Source: Candidatus Nitrosopumilus sp. (GTDB lineage Archaea > Thermoproteota > Nitrososphaeria > Nitrososphaerales > Nitrosopumilaceae). From it: a stretch of DNA of 6,354 nucleotides. Each line of letters opens with the position of its first letter. The first letter of the stretch is position 1. The position numbers and the translations under genes were made by a program. A model generated the notes under the pieces. That model was not told the origin of the DNA. It searched no databases and saw nothing but the letters and a program-made list of their open reading frames with translations. Location of the stretch: the NCBI GenBank assembly GCA_029860565.1, contig JAOUAY010000074.1:1-6354 (forward strand), read 5' to 3'. This document shows, piece by piece, positions 1 through 4,847 of the stretch.

Positions 1-306
1 GCTTAGCTTCAAATCCTTTTGGCAATGTGCCTTTTGGCTTTGCAGCTGTCTCAGCTGGTTTGACCTCTGCAGGTTTTGCAGCTTCTGCTGGCTTAGCTTC
101 AAATCCTTTTGGCAATGTGCCTTTTGGTTTTGCAGCTGTCTCAGCTGGTTTGACCTCTGCAGGTTTTGCAGCTTCTGCTGGCTTAGCTTCAAATCCTTTT
201 GGCAATGTGCCTTTTGGCTTTGCAGCTGTCTCAGCTGGTTTGACCTCTGCAGGTTTTGCAGCTGTCTCAGCTGGTTTGACCTCTGCAGGTTTTGCAGCTT
301 CTGCCG
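1..306. repeat. In-frame tandem repeats: 90-bp units plus an internal 36-bp duplication
   Basis: Units lie at 1-90, 91-180 and 181-306. The last is lengthened by a duplicated 36-bp block (225-260 and 261-296, the two copies identical), adding one 12-residue AAKPAEVKPAET module. The first two units differ at one base (C at 38, T at 128), which is synonymous on the coding minus strand (AAG/AAA Lys); the third has C at 218. The outermost copy also differs at one base (CTGCCG versus CTGCTG, near 305). Both period lengths are multiples of three, so the frame survives. The array runs off the left edge, so the total copy number is unknown. Confidence 0.95.
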
Positions 307-406
307 GTTCTGACACTAGCTGAGTAGAAAGTTTATTCAGTTTTGCTTCTAATTCGGCAATCTTTTTTTCAAGATCTTGTTTTGTATGCTTCTTAGCATC
401 TGCCAT
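1..406 (-). CDS. Lys/Pro/Ala/Glu-rich tandem-repeat protein with N-terminal coiled coil (partial, C-terminus outside window)
   Basis: An open frame runs from an ATG at 406-404 leftward off the window edge without a stop: 135 codons are visible. Residues 12-30 carry a clean 3-4 spacing of hydrophobics (L12, I16, L19, L23, L26, L30), a coiled coil of nearly three heptads. From about residue 34 the protein is a tandem repeat of 30 residues made of KPAE, VKPAET and AAKPKG pieces ending in TLPKGFEA, with 6 Lys and 4 Glu per unit (net positive). There is no signal peptide or membrane segment in the visible part, so a soluble, extended, disordered linker after an oligomerising helix is the likely picture. 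I do not recognise the family, and any functional domain would lie beyond the window. The start is favoured by a TATA-like box 26 bases upstream. The opposite strand is also open across the repeats, but only because the repeat lengths are multiples of three. Confidence 0.8.
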   Translation of the reverse strand, partial: MADAKKHTKQDLEKKIAELEAKLNKLSTQLVSEPAEAAKPAEVKPAETAAKPAEVKPAETAAKPKGTLPKGFEAKPAEAAKPAEVKPAETAAKPKGTLPKGFEAKPAEAAKPAEVKPAETAAKPKGTLPKGFEAK

Positions 407-428
407 AATTTGAATTGATAATCCGGGG

Positions 429-436
429 TTTATGTA
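429..436 (-). promoter_or_regulatory. Probable TATA box of the repeat-protein gene
   Basis: On the minus strand this reads TACATAAA, centred about 26 bases before the ATG at 406. That is the spacing expected if transcription starts at or next to the start codon (leaderless mRNA). No Shine-Dalgarno sequence is seen between it and the start. The match to the archaeal TATA consensus is only moderate. Confidence 0.45.
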
Positions 437-439
437 CAT

Positions 440-461
440 TTGGGTTGATTACCGCAACCAA
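440..461. promoter_or_regulatory. Imperfect inverted repeat between divergent TATA boxes, possible operator
   Basis: TTGGGTTG (440-447) and CAACCAA (455-461) are inverted copies with one extra G in the left arm, separated by 7 bases. The element fills much of the interval between the minus-strand TATA box (429-436) and the plus-strand one (473-480), where a bound protein could affect both promoters. This is a positional argument only; no regulator is identified. Confidence 0.3.
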
Positions 462-472
462 TTTTGATCAAG

Positions 473-480
473 TTTTATAT
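473..480 (+). promoter_or_regulatory. TATA box of the Cys/His-rich protein gene
   Basis: TTTTATAT is centred about 27 bases before the ATG at 504, a standard archaeal promoter geometry giving a leaderless or nearly leaderless transcript. No Shine-Dalgarno motif lies between box and start codon. Confidence 0.65.
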
Positions 481-503
481 GCTGAAATTAGATACTACTT
501 ACC

Positions 504-878
504 ATGGATGACTTTGAGAAAGAATATCCTGAATTTGACTGGAAAAATATCCCAGCATACAAACATCCAGGTGGCAAGGATTGTCCATGTCCAAAGCACG
601 AATACATCAGAGAACAGATCAATTTTACAAAGCAAGTAAATCAAAAAGGTAAAGAACCATCCAAAGTCACATTGAAGTTTTGTCCCGATCACTATAGAGT
701 ATACATGGAAGAAGTAATTCCTGCAATGCCATTAAAATATAAAATTCTCACAAAAATTGCACTGAAACTTGGAGCAATTCAAGTTGAACAATTAAAGTAT
801 ATGGAATCAGAATTGTGTTTTTACTGTAAATTTGGTTCTGGCGGTCATGACAAAAAAACAGAACTTCCACCAATGTAA
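504..878 (+). CDS. Small Cys/His-rich protein, putative zinc binder, function unknown
   Basis: The 124-residue product has no family I can name. Its notable feature is a set of potential metal ligands: C27-x-C29-x2-H32, C60-x2-H63, C105-x2-C108 and H115. The pairs are far apart in sequence, so they could form one or two structural zinc sites bringing the N-terminal, central and C-terminal parts together. The N-terminus is acidic and aromatic (DDFEKEYPEFDW); residues 75-100 look like an amphipathic helix rich in Lys and Leu. There is no signal peptide or membrane segment, so it is probably cytoplasmic. The ATG is supported by the TATA box 27 bases upstream, and the gene stands alone after a divergent promoter. 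A redox or iron-sulfur role for the cysteines cannot be excluded. The frame is confidently coding; the role is not known. Confidence 0.8.
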   Translation: MDDFEKEYPEFDWKNIPAYKHPGGKDCPCPKHEYIREQINFTKQVNQKGKEPSKVTLKFCPDHYRVYMEEVIPAMPLKYKILTKIALKLGAIQVEQLKYMESELCFYCKFGSGGHDKKTELPPM

Positions 879-950
879 ACTACTCAGAACCCAACAAAAT
901 TTTATGTTTGTTAAAAATATAACACATCATCTATTTACACATAAAGAATA

Positions 951-956
951 TTTTTT
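951..956 (+). terminator. Possible oligo-T terminator after the Cys/His protein gene
   Basis: A run of six T residues preceded by AT-rich DNA lies about 73 bases after the stop codon at 876-878. Archaeal RNA polymerase often terminates at T-tracts without a hairpin. In such AT-rich DNA this is weak evidence. Confidence 0.25.
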
Positions 957-1187
957 CTGTAAGAAAAACTTACTGGTAAATAATAGAATTAGAATATGAC
1001 TTTACAAATTTGTATAGATTCCTCAGTTCCATAACAAAACTGACATTCAGAACCAAATAATTTCAAAATTCCACACACCTACAAACAACAGATTAATCAT
1101 CAGTCAATGTTACTATTTGTAAAAATGAGAATCACATAGTCATTAGAACAATTTCAATAAACTCACCATTGTAAAAATCTAGTTAAG

Positions 1188-1195
1188 CTTATACT
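1188..1195 (+). promoter_or_regulatory. Probable TATA box of the UbiD-family gene
   Basis: CTTATACT is centred about 25 bases upstream of the ATG at 1217. It predicts a start site at or just before the start codon, the same geometry as the other promoters in the window. There is no ribosome binding site upstream of the ATG, which agrees with a leaderless message. Confidence 0.5.
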
Positions 1196-1216
1196 TGATC
1201 TGGATAGAGAATCAAT

Positions 1217-2659
1217 ATGGGAATAGAAGATATTCATGATTTCATAGTTGAACTTGAAAATCACGGAGAATTAAAGAGAGTAAATACAGAAGTTGATTCG
1301 GATTTAGAAATTGCAGAAATACTTAGAAGAGGAATGTACGCTAACGGTCCCGCAATTCTTTTTGAGAATGTAAAAGATTACAATATGCCAGTTTTAGGAA
1401 ATGCATTTGGTTCCATGAAAAGATTAGAGATTGGATTAGAGATGACAGACTTTACTGAAATTGGTCAACGTATTACAGATATGACAAAGATGGACATGCC
1501 ATCAGGATTACTAAATAAAATTAAAAAACTTCCAGAACTTACAAAGATGACAGCATCATTTCCTAAAGCAGATACAAGTGGACCAGTAACTGAAATTACA
1601 TCAAAGGATGCATCATTTGATGATTTACCAATCCTGAAATCATGGCCAGATGATGCAGGCAGATTCATCACTCTGGGATTAGTTGCCACAAAACACCCAG
1701 AAACAGGAGTAAGGAATCTAGGAGTTTACAGAATGCAAATAGTAGATAAAACTCATGCATTAATGCATTGGCAAAAACACAAAAGAGGAGCCAATCACAG
1801 TGACATTGCAAAAGATAGAGGAGAAAAAATTCCAACTGCCATAATAATTGGTGGAGACCCAGCTACAATATTTTCATCGATTGCCCCAGTTCCAGAGGGA
1901 TTAGACAAATACTTGTTTGCAGGAATTACAAGGAAAGAAGGAATTAAAACTGTCAAATGTAAAACAATTGATTTGGATGTACCTGCAAATGCAGAGATAG
2001 TTTTAGAGGGATATGTTGATCCTGCAGATATTAGAAATGAAGGACCATTCGGAGATCATACAGGTTACTACACACCAGTTGAACCATATCCAACATTTAC
2101 ACTAACAGGAATTATGCGTAGAAAAGATCCAATATATGTTACAACAGTTGTTGGAAAACCAATTCTTGAGGATGCATATATTGGAAAAGTAATTGAACGT
2201 TCATTTTTACCGTTAATCCAAATGTTCCATCCAGAAGTAGTAGATTTTAGCATGCCAGCAGCAGGATGGTTCCAAGGATTTGCAATCATGTCAATTAAAA
2301 AAAGATATCCAGGTCAGGCCAAAAAAGTCATGATGGGATTGTGGGGTATGGGGCAGCTTTCCCTAACAAAGATGTTTGTCGTAGTGGATGAAGACATCAA
2401 TGTACACGACATCAATGATGTAATATGGGCAATTACTACAAGGGCAGATGCAGCACGAGATACAACAATTATCAATAACACACCAACAGATACCCTCGAT
2501 CCAGCATCTACACTTGTTAATTTAGGTTCCAAAATGGGAATTGATGCAACACAAAAAACAAGAGAAGAAGGGTATGAAAGGGAAATTCAACAATTAGTAA
2601 AAGTCGATGATGAGACAAGGAAATTAGTAGATTCCAAGTGGTCCAGTTATGGATTATGA
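1217..2659 (+). CDS. ubiD: UbiD-family prenylated-FMN decarboxylase, candidate menaquinone-pathway decarboxylase
   Basis: At 480 residues this is a full-length UbiD protein (E. coli UbiD is just under 500). Family landmarks are intact: NLGVYRMQ at 167-174, HWQKHKRGA at 184-192, and EGPFGDHTGYY at 275-285. By motif alignment R172, E275 and D280 correspond to the catalytic Glu-Arg-Glu/Asp set that works with prenylated FMN; the flavin needs a UbiX prenyltransferase, not present here. UbiD enzymes reversibly decarboxylate aromatic or unsaturated acids. Archaea of this type use menaquinone rather than ubiquinone, and the gene meets an MqnC-like gene tail to tail, so I infer it removes the carboxyl group of the naphthoquinol intermediate in the futalosine route (the role named MqnL). 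Another aromatic acid substrate is possible. The ATG is supported by a TATA box 25 bases upstream. The 3' end overlaps the next gene by 6 bp on the opposite strand. Family certain, substrate inferred. Confidence 0.9.
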   Translation: MGIEDIHDFIVELENHGELKRVNTEVDSDLEIAEILRRGMYANGPAILFENVKDYNMPVLGNAFGSMKRLEIGLEMTDFTEIGQRITDMTKMDMPSGLLNKIKKLPELTKMTASFPKADTSGPVTEITSKDASFDDLPILKSWPDDAGRFITLGLVATKHPETGVRNLGVYRMQIVDKTHALMHWQKHKRGANHSDIAKDRGEKIPTAIIIGGDPATIFSSIAPVPEGLDKYLFAGITRKEGIKTVKCKTIDLDVPANAEIVLEGYVDPADIRNEGPFGDHTGYYTPVEPYPTFTLTGIMRRKDPIYVTTVVGKPILEDAYIGKVIERSFLPLIQMFHPEVVDFSMPAAGWFQGFAIMSIKKRYPGQAKKVMMGLWGMGQLSLTKMFVVVDEDINVHDINDVIWAITTRADAARDTTIINNTPTDTLDPASTLVNLGSKMGIDATQKTREEGYEREIQQLVKVDDETRKLVDSKWSSYGL

Positions 2660-3772
2660 TATAGATATAGGATTGTAAAAATTATCTCTCTCTTCTACTT
2701 TATATCCAATTTGGTGAATTGCATCAATGATTATCTTGTCAGTTAGTTCAGTAGAACGTGCCCCAGTGCATGAAACAACCTCTTCACCAATGAGTGTGCC
2801 ACCAAAATCATCAGCACCATATTGTAAAGCAAGCTGAGCCATTCCAACTCCGTTAGTTAACCATGATGACTGAATATGCGGAATTAATCCATCAAAAACA
2901 AGTCTAGAAATTGCAATCATTTTCAAAAGTTGAATTCCACCAGTCCCATATTCAACAATGCCTTCTTCATGCATCAAAGTATTATTTGGTTCAAAATTCC
3001 AAGGAATAAACGCCATGAAGCCTTTGGTTTTTTCTTGGAGTTTTACGATTTTAGAAAAATGCTCAACGATATCATTATTATTTTCTACATGGCCATACAT
3101 CATTGTTGCAGAACCCGGAATGCCAAGCGAATGTGCTTCATCCATAATTCTAATCCAATCATCGCTAGATATTTTTTTTGGACTGATAATTTCTTTAACA
3201 GAATCAGTTAGGATTTCAGCACCAGCCCCAGGAATTGATTGCAGGCCTGCATCTTTTAATCTAGACAGGATTTCTTTCGTCGATGATTTTTCAACTCTTG
3301 CAATCATATCAATTTCAGATGTAGACAATCCATGAATCCCAACAGTTGGAAATTTCTCTCGAATCATTCTGAATGCATCTTCATAATATTCTATTTTCAA
3401 ATTTGGATTATGGCCGCCTTGGATCAGAACTTGACGAATCTTAAACATATCACACGAAGTTTTAACTCTAGATTCAATTTGATCAAGGGTTAAAGTGTAA
3501 GAATCTTCAGCACCAGGAGATCTGTAAAATGCACAAAACTTACAATCGGTAATACAAACATTGGTGTAATTCAAAATAATATTATTTACAAATGAGGCTT
3601 TTTTTCCAAATTGCTTCCTTGTAAGATGTCCAGAAACAAGACCCATGAGATGAATATCGTCAGACTCTAAGAGTCTCAAGCAATCTTCAGATCCCGGTCT
3701 TTTACCATTAAGAGAGTTTTCCAAAATATCACTGATATCACTTTTTTGCATCTGTTCAGTAGTTTGACTCAA
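2654..3772 (-). CDS. mqnC: Radical SAM enzyme of the MqnC/CofH group, probable cyclic dehypoxanthinyl futalosine synthase
   Basis: The 372-residue product carries the radical SAM cluster motif CxxxCxxC (C73, C77, C80) in the family signature NYTNVC..-CKFCAFYR. Other matches are LIQGGHNP (117-123), IPGAGAEIL (180-188), ISPKK (196-200), ATMMYGH (222-228) and AFIPWNFEPNNT (254-265). The tryptophan-containing FIPWxFxPxNT segment favours MqnC over MqnE, which usually has FIPLAFHP; CofH (coenzyme F420 synthesis) is the main alternative. MqnC closes the ring of dehypoxanthinyl futalosine, building the naphthoquinone skeleton of menaquinone. The first possible start is TTG at 3772; an in-frame TAA lies ten codons upstream and no ATG intervenes. 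A TATA-like box 27 bases before this TTG supports it, but the ATG at 3751 (365 residues) is a real alternative. A convergent UbiD gene, plausible in the same pathway, overlaps its stop codon. Confidence 0.82.
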   Translation of the reverse strand: MSQTTEQMQKSDISDILENSLNGKRPGSEDCLRLLESDDIHLMGLVSGHLTRKQFGKKASFVNNIILNYTNVCITDCKFCAFYRSPGAEDSYTLTLDQIESRVKTSCDMFKIRQVLIQGGHNPNLKIEYYEDAFRMIREKFPTVGIHGLSTSEIDMIARVEKSSTKEILSRLKDAGLQSIPGAGAEILTDSVKEIISPKKISSDDWIRIMDEAHSLGIPGSATMMYGHVENNNDIVEHFSKIVKLQEKTKGFMAFIPWNFEPNNTLMHEEGIVEYGTGGIQLLKMIAISRLVFDGLIPHIQSSWLTNGVGMAQLALQYGADDFGGTLIGEEVVSCTGARSTELTDKIIIDAIHQIGYKVEERDNFYNPISIS

Positions 3773-3795
3773 GCATTCTACATACTCTGGAATTT

Positions 3796-3803
3796 CTATT
3801 TAA
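3796..3803 (-). promoter_or_regulatory. Possible TATA box of the radical SAM gene
   Basis: On the minus strand this reads TTAAATAG, centred about 27 bases before the TTG at 3772, which is the spacing seen for the other promoters here. If used, it makes the TTG the leaderless start. If the ATG at 3751 is the true start, the leader would be about 20 bases. A second AT-rich stretch slightly upstream (about 3813-3827) could serve instead. Confidence 0.35.
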
Positions 3804-3850
3804 TCCTTGATAGAAATAATAAATTTTCAAACATTGCAATTATGCGTATG

Positions 3851-3931
3851 TTAAGATGGATTATTGAGGAGGAGTACAACACTTATTGCAACAAAAATGC
3901 CCAACCAAATCATAAATCTCACCTTATTCAT
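3851..3931 (-). CDS. Predicted 26-residue single-span membrane peptide
   Basis: An ATG at 3931-3929 opens a frame of 26 codons ending in TAA at 3853-3851. The product begins with a basic, polar stretch (MNKVRF), continues with one uninterrupted hydrophobic segment from about residue 7 to 22 (MIWLGIFVAISVVLLL) and ends in NNPS: the shape of a small integral membrane peptide, positive end inside. An excellent TATA box sits 28-29 bases before the ATG, so the promoter and leaderless start agree with each other independently of the protein. It lies 78 bp upstream of, and on the same strand as, the radical SAM gene, so read-through into that gene is possible. No family is recognisable at this length, and M7 could be an alternative start. 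The main doubt is whether such a short frame arises by chance in AT-rich DNA. Confidence 0.5.
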   Translation of the reverse strand: MNKVRFMIWLGIFVAISVVLLLNNPS

Positions 3932-3938
3932 TACAATA

Positions 3939-3953
3939 CTTGAATCGTTCAAG
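3939..3953. promoter_or_regulatory. Perfect 6-bp palindrome CTTGAA-TCG-TTCAAG, possible operator
   Basis: The inverted repeat lies between the minus-strand TATA box (3955-3964) and the predicted transcript and translation start at 3931. A dimeric repressor bound here would block polymerase. On the plus strand the same hairpin is followed by AT-rich DNA, but no plus-strand gene ends here, which makes a terminator role unlikely. Confidence 0.35.
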
Positions 3954-3954
3954 A

Positions 3955-3964
3955 TTTTATATAA
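3955..3964 (-). promoter_or_regulatory. Strong TATA box upstream of the small membrane peptide
   Basis: On the minus strand this reads TTATATAAAA, the best match to the archaeal TATA consensus in the window, about 28 bases before the ATG at 3931. The core is nearly symmetric (TTTTATATAA on the plus strand), so it could also fire rightward, giving the shikimate operon an mRNA with a leader of about 80 bases. Confidence 0.6.
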
Positions 3965-4031
3965 TTTTATTTCTAAAACAAGATTTTTGAACTCTTTTTA
4001 ATTGTGATAATATGTTTTTTAGGTCTCGTTA

Positions 4032-4039
4032 TTTTTAAG
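4032..4039 (+). promoter_or_regulatory. Probable TATA box of the aroA'-aroB'-aroD operon
   Basis: TTTTTAAG is centred about 29 bases before the ATG at 4065, predicting a start site close to the start codon. An out-of-frame ATG at 4052 would be excluded from such a short-leader transcript, which fits the ATG at 4065 being used. Confidence 0.5.
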
Positions 4040-4064
4040 TAGGGCACAAAAATGAGATCAAACC

Positions 4065-4847
4065 ATGGTATCAGGTAATCAAATCAGACTAAATCGAATA
4101 CTCAGGAAAGGAAAAATGCTTTGCATTCCAATGGATCATGGAATTTCAAACGGACCTATCGAAGGTCTTGAAGATCCAGTATCTACAATTTACAAATGTG
4201 AAGGACATGGGCTCACAAGTGTAATCATTAACAAAGGAATTCTCAAAGCAATGCCCAAACCAACTAAAATTGGAGTTTTAGTTCATTTTTCAAGCAGCAC
4301 ATCATTATCATTGTCACCTAATCGAAAAATGCTAACAGGTACAGTCAAAGAAGCAGCAGCGATGGGAGCTGATGGAGTTTCATTGCACATCAACATTGGA
4401 GGCAAAGAAGAACCAGAAATGTTAGAACAACTTGGAATGACTGCAGACCAATGTCATAAATGGGGAATGCCACTTTTAGCAATGATGTATCCAAGGGGCG
4501 AGAACATTAAAGATCCACATGATCCAGAAATTGTAGCACACGTTGCAAGAATTGGAGCAGAATGTGGTGCAGATATAGTTAAAACATTATACACCGGTGA
4601 TATTGATTCCTTTTCAAAAATTGTAAAAAGTACACCAGTTCCAATTGTTATTGCAGGCGGACCAAAAGCAAAAACAGATTTAGATATTCTTCAAATGACT
4701 GAAGATGCCATAATCGCAGGAGCTAAAGGAGTCACATATGGTAGAAACATCTTTGCACATAAAACTCCTGAAAAAATGATAGAGGCGTTAGCCGAAATAA
4801 TTTTTAGAAAAGGAACGGCAAAGGAAGCAATGAAAAAAATTGAGTAA
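4065..4847 (+). CDS. aroA': 2-amino-3,7-dideoxy-D-threo-hept-6-ulosonate (ADH) synthase, AroA'
   Basis: This 260-residue protein is a class I aldolase of the FbaB/DeoC-like TIM-barrel type. ADH synthase joins L-aspartate semialdehyde to a three-carbon unit from 6-deoxy-5-ketofructose 1-phosphate, replacing the erythrose 4-phosphate entry to the shikimate pathway in many archaea. Visible motifs are RLNRIL near the N-terminus, IPMDHG (21-26, D24), AMMYPRG (139-145, Y142), DIVKT (170-174, with K173 as the expected Schiff-base lysine) and IAGGPK (196-201) for phosphate binding. These match the catalytic Asp, Tyr and Lys of the Methanocaldococcus enzyme by motif. The similar fructose-bisphosphate aldolase is the main alternative, but the following 3-dehydroquinate synthase II gene, which uses ADH, settles the assignment. 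First gene of the operon; its end overlaps the next start by 8 bp. Cytoplasmic. Confidence 0.92.
   Translation: MVSGNQIRLNRILRKGKMLCIPMDHGISNGPIEGLEDPVSTIYKCEGHGLTSVIINKGILKAMPKPTKIGVLVHFSSSTSLSLSPNRKMLTGTVKEAAAMGADGVSLHINIGGKEEPEMLEQLGMTADQCHKWGMPLLAMMYPRGENIKDPHDPEIVAHVARIGAECGADIVKTLYTGDIDSFSKIVKSTPVPIVIAGGPKAKTDLDILQMTEDAIIAGAKGVTYGRNIFAHKTPEKMIEALAEIIFRKGTAKEAMKKIE

Larger units (their letters stand above)
879..1216. other. 338-bp AT-rich intergenic region without a convincing gene
   Basis: All six frames are broken by frequent stops. What can be pointed to is a short T-run (951-956) that may end the upstream transcript, a TATA box for the downstream decarboxylase gene (1188-1195), and a 29-codon minus-strand frame at 1078-989 starting with GTG. 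That frame's product contains GILKLFGSECQFCYG, which resembles the start of a small zinc-ribbon protein but lacks a full second CxxC pair. It may be a gene remnant or chance. No tRNA-like cloverleaf or long inverted repeat is visible. Confidence 0.6.

Noticed and set aside
1..306. CRISPR-like or intergenic tandem array
   Set aside because: The units are directly adjacent without unique spacers, are too long for CRISPR repeats, and read in frame as protein.
27..323. Plus-strand 98-residue Ala/Gly/Phe-rich open frame
   Set aside because: It is the mirror of the minus-strand repeat gene. It stays open only because the repeat periods are multiples of three, it starts inside a repeat unit, and the minus frame has a unique N-terminus, a coiled coil and a promoter.
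415..692. Open frames on both strands overlapping the start of the Cys/His gene
   Set aside because: They overlap a better-supported gene with its own TATA box, and their products show no domain logic.
2930..3335. Two plus-strand frames within the radical SAM gene
   Set aside because: They are antisense to conserved MqnC-family segments.
2654..3772. CofH (coenzyme F420) assignment for the radical SAM gene
   Set aside because: Not fully excluded, but the FIPWxFxPxNT segment and the UbiD neighbour fit MqnC better. A tree with CofH, MqnE and MqnC references would decide.
3746..3943. Plus-strand 65-residue frame across the mqnC 5' end and the intergenic region
   Set aside because: It has low-complexity, Asn- and His-rich content and no promoter, and it overlaps the better minus-strand membrane peptide and the mqnC start.
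4065..4847. Fructose-bisphosphate aldolase as the function of the first operon gene
   Set aside because: The fold is the same, but the overlap with 3-dehydroquinate synthase II and aroD makes ADH synthase much more likely.
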